Source: Bacteriovorax sp037444575
GTDB lineage: Bacteria > Bdellovibrionota > Bacteriovoracia > Bacteriovoracales > Bacteriovoracaceae
Length of the DNA stretch: 64,000 bases
Assembly (NCBI GenBank): GCA_037444575.1
Contig: JBBIME010000014.1
Location: 58,670-122,669, forward strand
Direction: 5' to 3'
The stretch's first letter is position 1, and each line of letters starts with the position of its first letter. This document shows, one piece after another, positions 53,696-62,711 of the stretch. The notes under the pieces were generated by a model. It was not told the DNA's origin and did no database searches. It was given only the letters and a program-made list of their open reading frames with translations. The translations under genes and the position numbers were made by a program.

Positions 53696-54685
53696 CTATT
53701 GCTCTGCAGATATATTTTCGTTCGAATCGAAGATATTGTGCGCTTCAATTTTTTTAAGAGTATATCCTGCTTCTTCTTCTTCAGTAATACTTACTGGTTT
53801 ATTCTTTGTTTCGGGAATGAAATCTAGAGTAGTCTCTTCGATAGGTTTTTTCTTTAGGTAATCTCCTGCAAAATCTTCATTAGCTTCAGAACTTTTTTTG
53901 GCATAGTGATTTTCTTGTTCAAAAATCTCTATTGGCCCTGATTTATTTTCACCATGGTAATACTGGTCGATATCATCAAAGTTTTTTTCTTCTTTTTTTC
54001 GTCTTGTGTAGTCGACATCAAAAAGAGATCCTTCGTCTAATTTTCGTTTTGTCTTCCAGTGAGTATCAATAACATCTTCAGGAACAGTATTTTTCCCTTT
54101 GAGATTATTTTTCAATTCAACTATGCCATCTTCTTTCTCGCCCTTAAGTTCGGTCTGTTCATTCTCTTCTTTTTTTATTTCGCTTTCATTGCTTCCTGCT
54201 GGTCTTTCAATATTGATCTCACCCTTAATACTTGTTGACTGATGAGTATCTAACATGCTTTTTACGACATGGTTTTTATCTTCTTTTTCTCCAGTAGATG
54301 CTTTTATTGAACGCAAAAGAAGTTTTACTTTGTAGAGCAGAGTTTTTGGAGGAGCGTTTTCCAGAAGAGCTTCCGTTAGTCCCAGTTTGATAAATTTAGT
54401 TAAAACTTTAGTTGGGATTTCTTTAGGGGTAAAAAGAATAACTTTTGTATGAAATCTAGATAATAAAAAACGATTCTCTTGTAGAAATAGTGCACATTTT
54501 TTAGCGCTTGAGAAAGCGACTAAGCATTGTCCAGCAGAACCAATAAATTGAGCCAGTTCCAAATCTGATTCGATAACGGATATTTCGATCCCTTCTTCAT
54601 TGGCAATGCCATCCAACACTTCATTTAATTTTTGAAGTGCCTCTGACTTTGGCGGTACGATAACTAACTGCTTTTTGTTTTCCAT
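53696..54685 (-). CDS. Pseudo-receiver protein with acidic tail (upstream part of an amber-split frame)
   Basis: This protein of about 329 residues has a receiver-like N-terminal domain (LVIVPPKSEA to TLLYKVKLLL) without a clear phosphorylatable Asp, and then an acidic linker with tyrosine-centred repeats (QYYHGENKS, DYLKKKPIEE, GYTLKKIEA). It ends at TAG 53698-53696, followed in frame by the acidic protein at 53650. It is the first gene of the signalling operon that runs to 49398. The start is uncertain among ATGs at 54694 and 54685. Confidence 0.75.
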   Translation of the reverse strand: MENKKQLVIVPPKSEALQKLNEVLDGIANEEGIEISVIESDLELAQFIGSAGQCLVAFSSAKKCALFLQENRFLLSRFHTKVILFTPKEIPTKVLTKFIKLGLTEALLENAPPKTLLYKVKLLLRSIKASTGEKEDKNHVVKSMLDTHQSTSIKGEINIERPAGSNESEIKKEENEQTELKGEKEDGIVELKNNLKGKNTVPEDVIDTHWKTKRKLDEGSLFDVDYTRRKKEEKNFDDIDQYYHGENKSGPIEIFEQENHYAKKSSEANEDFAGDYLKKKPIEETTLDFIPETKNKPVSITEEEEAGYTLKKIEAHNIFDSNENISAEQ

Positions 54686-54976
54686 AACTCTCATTCTTTT
54701 CGTCAAAAATTGCTATAGAGATGAGGGGTTTCTAATTATTTTCTTTTCATTCGAAGTTCCCCGCAGGGAGTGTTTTGGTCAGTTATTATTTTCTGATCTA
54801 AGTGATTTTTTTTCTAAAGTGGGGAAAATTTTTGCCGAAAAATTTGTTAATCAATAGCTGAGTCATGGTGACGACGCTTGAATACCAAATTTCAGTTGAG
54901 CTGGATGCTCGTTGATTACCAAGCATAGGGTAGTCAAAACCAAGGAGGGAAGACAGGAATCTACAAGGAGGATCTC

Positions 54977-55810
54977 ATGGGTTTACGTATTAACACGAAC
55001 GTTACTTCTTTAGCTGCTCAACGCACACTAGGGGTTAACAACACAGAACAAGCTTCTACTCTAGGAAAATTATCTTCTGGTTCAAGAATTGTTAAGGCCG
55101 CAGACGATGCTGCAGGACTTGCGATCTCTGAAAAATTAAAAGCACAAATTAGAGGTGTCAATCAAGCGGAAAGAAACGCGAATGATGGTATTTCTATGAT
55201 TCAAACTGCAGAAGGTGGTTTGAATGAATCTTCAAACATTCTTGTTCGTCTTCGCGAACTAGCAGTCCAATCAGCTTCTGATACAGTAGGGGACGCTGAA
55301 AGAAAATTTACTGATCTTGAATACCAAAACTTAAAACAAGAGATGGAAAGAATTTCTCAAGTGACTGAGTTCAACGGAAAAAAACTTCTTAATGGATCAG
55401 GCGATAAATTTGATTTTCAAGTTGGTATCAACAACGACGATTTCCAAGATAGAATTAAATACGATGCTGCTAAACAAAACTCAAGCTTATCAGCTCTTGG
55501 AATGGATGAACTTTCTGTTGCTACAAAAGAAGGATCACAAGCATCACTCGCTAAGATCGATACAGCAATTCAAAACGTATCGGGACAAAGAGCGGAACTT
55601 GGGGCGATTCAAAACCGTCTAACTTCTACGATTAACAACTTACAATCTTCGAGTGAAAACTTATCTGCTGCAAACTCTCGTATTAGAGATACTGACTTTG
55701 CTGCTGAGTCAGCTAAGAACACTAAGATGAACATCTTAACTCAAGCTGGTACTTCAGTGTTGTCTCAAGCTAACTCTCAAGGACAAGCAGCTCTAAAACT
55801 ATTGGGTTGA
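54977..55810 (+). CDS. fliC: Flagellin
   Basis: This 277-residue flagellin has the conserved ends: MGLRINTNVTSLAAQRTLG and LGKLSSGSRIVKAADDAAGLAISEKL at the N-terminus, and SRIRDTDFAAESAKNTKMNIL and QANSQGQAALKLLG at the C-terminus. The variable centre is very short, as in sheathed flagella of predatory bacteria. AAGGAGGATCTC precedes the ATG. I see no convincing sigma-28 or sigma-54 site in the 270 bp upstream. Confidence 0.96.
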   Translation: MGLRINTNVTSLAAQRTLGVNNTEQASTLGKLSSGSRIVKAADDAAGLAISEKLKAQIRGVNQAERNANDGISMIQTAEGGLNESSNILVRLRELAVQSASDTVGDAERKFTDLEYQNLKQEMERISQVTEFNGKKLLNGSGDKFDFQVGINNDDFQDRIKYDAAKQNSSLSALGMDELSVATKEGSQASLAKIDTAIQNVSGQRAELGAIQNRLTSTINNLQSSSENLSAANSRIRDTDFAAESAKNTKMNILTQAGTSVLSQANSQGQAALKLLG

Positions 55811-55842
55811 TTCTTAGAATTTTTTAAGTCACAAAACAAGAA

Positions 55843-55871
55843 GGGCCTTCCAATATGGAGGGCCCTTTTTT
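55843..55871 (+). terminator. Rho-independent terminator after flagellin
   Basis: A 9-bp stem (GGGCCTTCC/GGAGGGCCC, one G-T pair) with an AATAT loop is followed by six T. Confidence 0.92.
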
Positions 55872-55889
55872 ATATTCAAGAATAAAAAA

Positions 55890-56306
55890 TTATTTTAGAG
55901 CTTCTGCAAGTTCTTTGGCCATTTCAGATCCAAATGAAAGAGTAATTGTTTCAATAAGTGATCCGTCTTTAAATTGGCAAAATGCTTTAGCGTCACCATT
56001 AATATTTATTTCCACGAGAGAAGACTTTTGTTTAGCACAAATTCTTTCAGCTCCAAGGCTTAAGCTATCTACTGTTTTTTTTGCTAAAAAAGTTTTAACA
56101 GCGAGTGATTTTTTTCCTTGAGAACTGAGCGCCAAATCATTGTATCCGATCGCTGAACCCATTCCAGATTCATTAAACGCACAAACGCGTACAAGGCCCC
56201 GTTCCAAAGTTCCTGAAAGAACTTGTCCTCCTTTTTTTTGGCAAGGATCAGCAGCAAAAACATTTAAACTTAAAATTGCAAGAATGATGATTCCAATATT
56301 CTTCAT
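55890..56306 (-). CDS. Small secreted cysteine-containing protein
   Basis: This 138-residue protein has a signal peptide (hydrophobic run ending LNVFAAD). The mature part has cysteines at about 22, 42, 90 and 110, and a CQKKGGQVLSG start reminiscent of DUF333-type secreted domains (weak). It is convergent with flagellin and shares the terminator region. Confidence 0.65.
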   Translation of the reverse strand: MKNIGIIILAILSLNVFAADPCQKKGGQVLSGTLERGLVRVCAFNESGMGSAIGYNDLALSSQGKKSLAVKTFLAKKTVDSLSLGAERICAKQKSSLVEININGDAKAFCQFKDGSLIETITLSFGSEMAKELAEALK

Positions 56307-56413
56307 AAAAATCTCCTGTTTAATAAAAGATTCTTATCATTAACTAAGAAGGATCAAAAAAATATATAAAGGTGTATGTAAAAAGGTAATAGTTAAAAAA
56401 GTTACTTCTAAGC

Positions 56414-56440
56414 AAAAAAAAGGCCTTCTTTCGAAGGCCC
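56414..56440 (-). terminator. Rho-independent terminator of the phenylacetate operon
   Basis: Stem GGCCTTC/GAAGGCC with a TTTC loop; on the minus strand it is followed by eight T. Confidence 0.88.
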
Positions 56441-56460
56441 ATGATCTGGATCAGTTCTTT

Positions 56461-57948
56461 TTAAAAAATAGCATCAAACCAAACTTTCTTTTCTCGTTCG
56501 TCGCAGTCTGATTCCCAAATATGACGGACTTCAAGATAGCCCATGATTCCTTCAGAACCCATTTCCCTTCCGATTCCTGATTCCTTGAACCCACCAAACG
56601 GCATACCTGGATTTAAGAGGTGATATTCATTAATCCACACTGTTCCTGCTTCAAGCTGACTAGCAATTTTATGAGCGCGAGTATGATCTTTTGACCATAC
56701 AGCTCCTGCTAAGCCGTATTTCGAATTATTGGCAAGAGAGATAGCTTCCTCTTCTGTTTTAAATTTTGTGATTCCAACGACTGGTCCAAAAATTTCTTCA
56801 TGGAAAATTGTATGCTTTGGAGTAATTTCAAAAGCTGTTGGTTCAATAAAATAACCTTTAGCAAATTCACCAGTAGTAATTCTATTTCCACCTGCGAGAA
56901 GTTTTCCATCCTCTGCTTTAGTCTTTTCTATAAAACCTAAAATCGTCTTCATTTGTTTTTCGCTGATAACTGGGCCGTATCCAGCGTTTGGTTCAGATGT
57001 TGGAGCAACTTTAATATCTTTAATTCGGCTTAAGAATTTTTCCATGAAAGCAGGATAAATTCCTTCTTGAACAAGAAGTCTTGTTCCAGAATCACAGGCC
57101 TGTCCTGAGTGGTATAAAAAGGCGTAAAGAGCACCATCAACCGCTGTTGATAGATCAGCATCATCTAGAATGATATTGGCCGATTTCCCACCTAGCTCCA
57201 TTGTTGCTGTTACAACATTTGTTGCCGTTGTTTTTAAAATTTCTTTTCCCACTGCAGTTGATCCAGTGAAAGCAACTTTTTTAACTTCAGGATGATTAAT
57301 AAGAGCTCGTCCAACATCTGCTCCGCCAGTAATGATGTTAACAACACCTGCTGGAACACCTGCATCTTTGATAATTTCAGCTAAAATTGAAGCTGATGCT
57401 GGAGTTTCTTCTGCAGTCTTTAAAATAGTCGTGCACCCTGTCGCTAAAACAGGACCAATTTTCCATCCCGCCATGACGAGAGGGAAGTTCCAAGGAATGA
57501 TTTGAGCACAAACTCCAACAGGAGTGTATTCGCGAGAATTTATAGAAAAGCCAGCACGAGAGGCAGCTTCATCTTTTATCGAAAGCTTTAATTCTCTAGC
57601 AACTTTACTCATAACTTTGAAGAATGCAGCTGTGTTGTGAACATCCGCTTTTGCCTTTCTTAAAGTTGATCCTGAGTCTCGCATTTCGATATCGACAATT
57701 TCTTTTGCGCGCTCTTTTAGTTTGTCAGAAATTTTTAAAAGAAGATCAGCTCGCATCTCTTGAGACATGTTTTTCCATTCAGGATTGTAGAAAGCAGATT
57801 TTGCAGCTGATACAGCATCTTCAATATCGCGTGCTCCTGGTACATGAAATTTTGCAACTTCCTGTCCATTTGAAGGATCTGAGGAGGTCTTGATAATTTT
57901 TTCGCTTGAATCTCTAAATTGTCCGTTGATAAATAACTTAATTTCCAT
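56461..57948 (-). CDS. Aldehyde dehydrogenase
   Basis: This 495-residue NAD(P)-dependent enzyme shows IPWNFPLVMAGWKIGPVLATG in part, FTGSTAVGKEI, the catalytic Glu in ELGGKSAN and the catalytic Cys in HSGQACDSGTR. As the last gene of a phenylacetate-type operon, it could oxidise phenylacetaldehyde to phenylacetate, like FeaB. That substrate is inferred from the neighbours only; betaine-aldehyde-type enzymes look alike. Confidence 0.88.
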   Translation of the reverse strand: MEIKLFINGQFRDSSEKIIKTSSDPSNGQEVAKFHVPGARDIEDAVSAAKSAFYNPEWKNMSQEMRADLLLKISDKLKERAKEIVDIEMRDSGSTLRKAKADVHNTAAFFKVMSKVARELKLSIKDEAASRAGFSINSREYTPVGVCAQIIPWNFPLVMAGWKIGPVLATGCTTILKTAEETPASASILAEIIKDAGVPAGVVNIITGGADVGRALINHPEVKKVAFTGSTAVGKEILKTTATNVVTATMELGGKSANIILDDADLSTAVDGALYAFLYHSGQACDSGTRLLVQEGIYPAFMEKFLSRIKDIKVAPTSEPNAGYGPVISEKQMKTILGFIEKTKAEDGKLLAGGNRITTGEFAKGYFIEPTAFEITPKHTIFHEEIFGPVVGITKFKTEEEAISLANNSKYGLAGAVWSKDHTRAHKIASQLEAGTVWINEYHLLNPGMPFGGFKESGIGREMGSEGIMGYLEVRHIWESDCDEREKKVWFDAIF

Positions 57949-57965
57949 TTTTATAATCCTATTAA

Positions 57966-59162
57966 TTAGCAGTTTCTAAAACTAACAGCAATTCCTTGGC
58001 CTACGCCGATACACATCGTTGCAAGACCTTCTTTAATGTTTTTATTTTTTTTCATTTGATGAGCGAGTGTTGTTACAATTCTTGTACCAGAACTTCCAAG
58101 CGCGTGTCCGATGGCAATTGCTCCGCCATTTAAATTGACTTTACTAGGATCAATTTCAAGTCCTTTGATACAACCTAGGGATTGAGCGGCAAAAGCTTCA
58201 TTGAGTTCGATAGAATCAAAATCAGAGATTTTCTTATTATATCGCTTTAATAAAACTTTAACTGCTTCAACAGGACCTAGTCCCATAGTATTCGGATGAA
58301 GTCCTCTTACTGCAGCACCTGTAACTTCCATCATCGGAGTGAGTTTATGTGCCTTCAAAAATTCTTCACTAACGAGTAGGAGTCCAGATGCCCCATCATT
58401 CATAGGACTGGAGTTTCCAGCAGTCACAGATCCATTCGCTCTGAAAACGGCCTTTAGCTTAGAAAGAGCTTCAATTGTTGTATCAGCTCTAACACATTCA
58501 TCTTTATCAAAAACGTAACTTTCTTTTTTTAGTTCAACTGTGTAAGGAAGAATCTCATCTTTAAACTCACCTCGAGCAATGGCCGAAGCGGCCTTCATGT
58601 GAGAGTTGTAAGCAAATTGATCTTGCTCAGCTCTAGAAATATTATAAAGACTAGCAACTTCTTCAGCAGTTTCTCCCATGCTTAGAAGTGGAAACATTTT
58701 TTCCATTTTTGGATTTTTAAAGCGCCACCCAAAAGTTGTATCGTACATTTTTTGATCACGGTCAAAACCAGACTCTGCTTTAGAGAGAACATAAGGCCCT
58801 CTCGTCATGCTTTCCGCTCCTCCAATAATTAAACAATCAGCAATTCCAGATTGAATGCGAGCGTATCCATCTATTAAAGCATTAAGTGATGAACCACAAA
58901 GTCTGTTCGTTGTTGAGGCAGGAATTTCTATCGGAAGACCAGCTAGGATGACGGACATGCGAGCTAGATTTCGATTGTCTTCTCCAGCTTGATTCGCGCA
59001 ACCGATAATAACATCATCGATTAATTGTGGGTCAAATGTGATCTGTTCTTTGATATCTTTTAAGACTGCGGCCATTAGGTCATCAACTCGTACAGGTGAT
59101 AGTTTTCCAGAGAGTTTTCCCGTTGCAGTTCTTTTGGCGTAAACGATAAATGTTCTTTTCAT
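57966..59162 (-). CDS. Thiolase (beta-ketoadipyl-CoA/acetyl-CoA type)
   Basis: This 398-residue thiolase has the acylated Cys in NRLCGSSLNAL, His in NGGAIAIGHALGSSG and the second Cys in MCIGVGQG. In a Paa-like operon it would act as PaaJ, cleaving 3-oxoadipyl-CoA to succinyl-CoA and acetyl-CoA. Exact substrate preference cannot be read from sequence. Confidence 0.9.
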   Translation of the reverse strand: MKRTFIVYAKRTATGKLSGKLSPVRVDDLMAAVLKDIKEQITFDPQLIDDVIIGCANQAGEDNRNLARMSVILAGLPIEIPASTTNRLCGSSLNALIDGYARIQSGIADCLIIGGAESMTRGPYVLSKAESGFDRDQKMYDTTFGWRFKNPKMEKMFPLLSMGETAEEVASLYNISRAEQDQFAYNSHMKAASAIARGEFKDEILPYTVELKKESYVFDKDECVRADTTIEALSKLKAVFRANGSVTAGNSSPMNDGASGLLLVSEEFLKAHKLTPMMEVTGAAVRGLHPNTMGLGPVEAVKVLLKRYNKKISDFDSIELNEAFAAQSLGCIKGLEIDPSKVNLNGGAIAIGHALGSSGTRIVTTLAHQMKKNKNIKEGLATMCIGVGQGIAVSFRNC

Positions 59163-59179
59163 AAAATTTCCAGTTTTAA

Positions 59180-59845
59180 TTAGAGATGTTTAAATGCTAA
59201 TAGTTTTAATTGAGTTGAAAGACGATAACGGTCATCGCGAGTAACTGTATGCAGTTCTTCTAAAAGTTGGGCCACATTGTGAAGACCAATTTTTTCTCCC
59301 CATTCAATAGGTCCCAATGGATAGTTCACACCATTTTTCATAGCTAGATCAATTGAATCGGCAGAAGCAAGTTTCTCTCCCAATGCAAAATAGGCTTCGT
59401 TGATAATCATTGAAATAGTTCTTGGGTAATGAAAACAAAGGCCCAAGTTTTTATGTTCAATTGGTTTTAGACTCATCACTTTTGCAAATTCACTGATTTG
59501 TTTTCTTGTTGATTCATCCAGGTCACTTCGAAGTGAGAATTCAAAAGCATTTGTTGGTGAATAAAAGAGTGTTGATACAGAAGCACTTACTTGAGGAGCG
59601 TATTTAAAAATCCATTCCCCCCATGAGAGAGTTAGATCAGTTATAATTTGTGCCTTGGATGTCTTAGAAAGCTCTTTTAAAAAGACAAATTTCTTCTGGG
59701 TGCGAAGAGGTGAGAGATCGATGATTAAATCATGAGTCTCATATGTGTTAAGAGCTTCATCAATAGTTCTTACTTTAAAGTGCTTAATTAATTCCATATA
59801 GAGAGGATGATCTGGATGAGCGACGATCATTGTATTAGGATTCAT
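59180..59845 (-). CDS. 3-hydroxyacyl-CoA dehydrogenase, second half (PaaH-like C-terminal part)
   Basis: This protein of about 221 residues has a C-terminal 3HCDH-type domain (MKNGVNYPLGPIEWGEKIGL) preceded by a Rossmann-like part without a normal NAD glycine motif. PaaH enzymes carry both halves in one chain; here the second half is a separate gene. The ATG at 59845 overlaps the end of the first-half gene by 11 bp, so a natural split with coupling is likely. Confidence 0.75.
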   Translation of the reverse strand: MNPNTMIVAHPDHPLYMELIKHFKVRTIDEALNTYETHDLIIDLSPLRTQKKFVFLKELSKTSKAQIITDLTLSWGEWIFKYAPQVSASVSTLFYSPTNAFEFSLRSDLDESTRKQISEFAKVMSLKPIEHKNLGLCFHYPRTISMIINEAYFALGEKLASADSIDLAMKNGVNYPLGPIEWGEKIGLHNVAQLLEELHTVTRDDRYRLSTQLKLLAFKHL

Positions 59846-60701
59846 AATGATAAAACCCCTTTCCTGTTTTTTTACCAAGTCTTCCAGCTGCGACCATATC
59901 TCTTTGCAAACGATGAGGCTTAAAACGAGCTTCCTGGAAAAATAACTGATAAACAGATTCAGTTACACTTAAGTTGATATCAATACCTATCATATCCATT
60001 AATTCAAATGGCCCCATTTTAAAGCCGCCAACTTCTTTCATAACAGTGTCGACTTCTTTGCATTTGTTGATATCATACGTCTCAACAGCGCGAAGGGCTT
60101 CACCGTAAAAATTACGGGCAACTCTGTTTACGATAAAACCAGGTGAGTCCGCACATACGCAGGCAACTTTTTTTCTTTCATTAAACCATTTAATTAAAAA
60201 ATTAGAAACATTGTGATCTGTTTCTAAACCATTGATGACCTCAACTAATTTCATGATTGTTGCAGGATTGAAAAAATGCAGACCTAAGAACTTCTTTTTT
60301 CTTTCCTCCGTTAGACCTTGGGCCAATAGAGTAATTGGAAAAGAAGAAGTATTGGAGGCAAAGATTGTATGCTTGCTCATTCCCCAATCAAGTTCAGAAA
60401 AAAGCTTCTTCTTTATTTCTAAGTCTTCGATGATTGCTTCAACGACAAGATCAGCATTGGTGTCGACCTGATCCATTTTTTTGACACTTAGATTTTTTTT
60501 GAAATGGCCTACTTCATGAGGAGTGAGTTTCCCCGCTGCTTGTAATTTATCAAAACTTTGATGAATCTTGCTAAGACTGTTTATAGCAAATTCATGGTTT
60601 TGATCGACCATTTCGACTACAAGGTTTTGTTGAGTGAACCACTCGGCAATTCCTTGCCCCATAGTTCCAGCTCCTATAACAATGACTGATTCTATTTTCA
60701 T
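59835..60701 (-). CDS. 3-hydroxyacyl-CoA dehydrogenase, first half (PaaH-like)
   Basis: This 288-residue enzyme has the NAD-binding GAGTMGQGIAEWF, FASNTSSFPI, HFFNPATIMKLVEVI and the 3HCDH domain (NRVARNFYGEAL, GPFELMDMIGID). It would oxidise 3-hydroxyadipyl-CoA in phenylacetate breakdown and can resemble Hbd. The second half lies downstream as a separate gene. Confidence 0.88.
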   Translation of the reverse strand: MKIESVIVIGAGTMGQGIAEWFTQQNLVVEMVDQNHEFAINSLSKIHQSFDKLQAAGKLTPHEVGHFKKNLSVKKMDQVDTNADLVVEAIIEDLEIKKKLFSELDWGMSKHTIFASNTSSFPITLLAQGLTEERKKKFLGLHFFNPATIMKLVEVINGLETDHNVSNFLIKWFNERKKVACVCADSPGFIVNRVARNFYGEALRAVETYDINKCKEVDTVMKEVGGFKMGPFELMDMIGIDINLSVTESVYQLFFQEARFKPHRLQRDMVAAGRLGKKTGKGFYHYES

Positions 60702-60712
60702 AATTTTAATTT

Positions 60713-61501
60713 TTAATTTCCTGTAAAGTTTGGTTCGCGTTTATTTAAAAAGGCATCAAGTCCTTCTTTGTAATCAGCGCTATTGCCTAAAAATCTTTGT
60801 GCATACACTTCACGCTCCATTGATTGTTCAAAATTTAAATCAAGTGAAGCCTTAATATTTTTCTTAATCATCTCGCTTGAGAGAGGTGAGAGTTTATTTA
60901 AATTAAGAGCATATTCAAGTGCTTTTTCTAGAGGATTATCACACAGAAGATTGATCATGTTGTTTTGATGAAGTTCAGAGGCCAAAAGAGGATTTCCTAA
61001 AAGAAAAAACTCCATGGTCTTCTGGTACCCAAGAGCTCTGGAAAAAATATAAGTAGAACCAGCATCAGGAGCTAATCCTAATTTAGAAAAAGCGCCCACA
61101 AATTTTACATCTGGTTTACTAATCAGCATATCGCAAGCAATAGCGACTGAAACACCAGCTCCGGCGCAAACTCCATTGAGTGCTCCGATTACAATTTTTT
61201 TAGAATCGCGAATGGCGTTGATGAGAGGCATCCATTCAGTTTGCAGAGTATGACCTAAGTCAACTCCACCAGATCCAACTTGAATCGAGCGATCGTTTAA
61301 ATCCTGGCCCGTACAAAAGGCCTTGCCATTCCCAGTTAAAACAATTGATCGAACTTGATTATTTTTATTGGCCTCGCGTATCGCTTGAATGGCCTCAATT
61401 TTTGAATCATAGTTTAGGGCATTGTAAACTTCAGGACGATTAAAACTAATAATCGCTGTTCTATTTTCTTCTCTGTATTCAATGTATTTATAAGCACTCA
61501 T
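60713..61501 (-). CDS. paaG: Enoyl-CoA hydratase/isomerase (PaaG-like)
   Basis: This 262-residue crotonase-fold protein has SFNRPEVYNALNYD, AFCTGQDLNDRS (the Asp of PaaG isomerases) and GVCAGAGVSVAIACDM. PaaG isomerises ring-1,2-epoxyphenylacetyl-CoA to an oxepin. Its stop is adjacent to the start of the next gene. Assignment rests on FCTGQDLNDR and the partner PaaF-like gene. Confidence 0.8.
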   Translation of the reverse strand: MSAYKYIEYREENRTAIISFNRPEVYNALNYDSKIEAIQAIREANKNNQVRSIVLTGNGKAFCTGQDLNDRSIQVGSGGVDLGHTLQTEWMPLINAIRDSKKIVIGALNGVCAGAGVSVAIACDMLISKPDVKFVGAFSKLGLAPDAGSTYIFSRALGYQKTMEFFLLGNPLLASELHQNNMINLLCDNPLEKALEYALNLNKLSPLSSEMIKKNIKASLDLNFEQSMEREVYAQRFLGNSADYKEGLDAFLNKREPNFTGN

Positions 61502-62281
61502 TTAGTTACCTTTGTATTCAGGATTTCTTTTTTCAAGAAATGCTTTCATTCCTTCTTTTTGATCATGAGAAGAAAAAGTTAAATAAAAATTTCTGCGCTC
61601 AAAATCCATTCCATCTTTTAAAGACATTTCATAAGATTTATTAACAGCTTCTTTGGCGAGCTTTACAGCAACAGGAGCGCGATCAGATATGACTTTAGCT
61701 AGTTCATAAGCTTCTTGTAAAACAGCATGTGAGGGCACTAGTTTTGAAACCAATCCCCATTCATAAGCCGTTGTTGCATCAATCATATCGCCAGTTAAAA
61801 CCATCATCATCGCACGAGCTTTTCCAATGGCGCGAGTGAGGCGTTGAGTTCCTCCGGCACCAGGAATGGTTCCAATTTTAATTTCTGGTTGAGAAAATTT
61901 AGCATCATCTCCAGCGACAATCATATCGCAACTCATAGCAAGTTCACATCCTCCACCAAGAGCAAAACCGTTTACCGCAGCAATGATGGGCTTAGTAATT
62001 AATTTCATCATTTCCCAAGTTCGAAAACGATTGTCATTGATTTGATCAACTGGAGTAGCCACCACCATTTGAGCGATGTCGGCACCAGCAGCAAATGCTC
62101 GTTCATTTCCAGTGAGGATAATCACTCGCACTTCTGGATTTTTATCCAGAGCTAGCATGCAATCGACTACTTCATTCATTAAGTCAGTAGAAAGGGCATT
62201 TAAAACTTTGGGACGATTGAGTTGAATCATTCCAATGTGAGGATTATTTTTGTAAGGATAGTGTAGGATGACGTTTTCCAT
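61502..62281 (-). CDS. paaF: Enoyl-CoA hydratase (PaaF-like)
   Basis: This 259-residue crotonase has LNRPKVLNALS, AFAAGADIAQM, GFALGGGCELAMSCDM and IKIGTIPGAGGTQRL with both glutamates of true hydratases. It would hydrate 2,3-dehydroadipyl-CoA. It is tightly packed between the EthD-like gene and paaG. Confidence 0.85.
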   Translation of the reverse strand: MENVILHYPYKNNPHIGMIQLNRPKVLNALSTDLMNEVVDCMLALDKNPEVRVIILTGNERAFAAGADIAQMVVATPVDQINDNRFRTWEMMKLITKPIIAAVNGFALGGGCELAMSCDMIVAGDDAKFSQPEIKIGTIPGAGGTQRLTRAIGKARAMMMVLTGDMIDATTAYEWGLVSKLVPSHAVLQEAYELAKVISDRAPVAVKLAKEAVNKSYEMSLKDGMDFERRNFYLTFSSHDQKEGMKAFLEKRNPEYKGN

Positions 62282-62283
62282 TT

Positions 62284-62592
62284 TTATGCCTTAATCACTT
62301 CTTCTTCGGCAAAGTGAACTGAAACGATATCTTTGTAATTTGTGAAGGCGTCTTTTCCTGCGGCCATGTTTTCTGGCGAACTCATCGCAGTTTTAAAATC
62401 TTCTTTTGAAGAAAACACGAGTTCAGCAATAAAATGCAAATCACTTGCCCCACGCGGACCGCCAGTAATCTTGCTAAAACGAAACTCTTTTACGAGTGGA
62501 ACTTTTTTAGCAATTTCAGTGTGGCCTTTGTACCATTCGTCGAAAGCAGCAACATCAGCTGGCATTTTGTAGATAGCAATCATCTTGTACAT
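62284..62592 (-). CDS. EthD-family small protein
   Basis: This 102-residue ferredoxin-like-fold protein matches the EthD family (YKMIAIYKMPADVAAFDEWY, then HIAELVFSSKEDFKTAMSSPE). Members often sit in degradation operons; their chemistry is poorly known. It is the first gene of the phenylacetate-type operon, so its promoter must lie in the gap 62593-63006. Confidence 0.88.
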   Translation of the reverse strand: MYKMIAIYKMPADVAAFDEWYKGHTEIAKKVPLVKEFRFSKITGGPRGASDLHFIAELVFSSKEDFKTAMSSPENMAAGKDAFTNYKDIVSVHFAEEEVIKA

Positions 62593-62625
62593 AAATTGTC
62601 CTCGTTAAAAATTTAAAAAATGGTA

Positions 62626-62652
62626 GCACTAAGTATTCAGAGGGGATAGTGC
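62626..62652. promoter_or_regulatory. Possible operator before the phenylacetate operon
   Basis: GCACTA and TAGTGC are separated by 15 bp, about 35-60 bp upstream of the EthD-like start. A TetR- or GntR-type repressor could bind here. The evidence is only the symmetry and place. Confidence 0.35.
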
Positions 62653-62711
62653 AATTCATTCATAATTTTAGTTAGTTTGCTGGTCTTCATGAAAATATTT
62701 TTCTCTACATG

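Noticed and set aside
54857..54976. Flagellin promoter of sigma-28 or sigma-54 type
   Set aside because: TGGTGAC at 54866 lacks a GC at the right distance and no sigma-28-like pair stands out.
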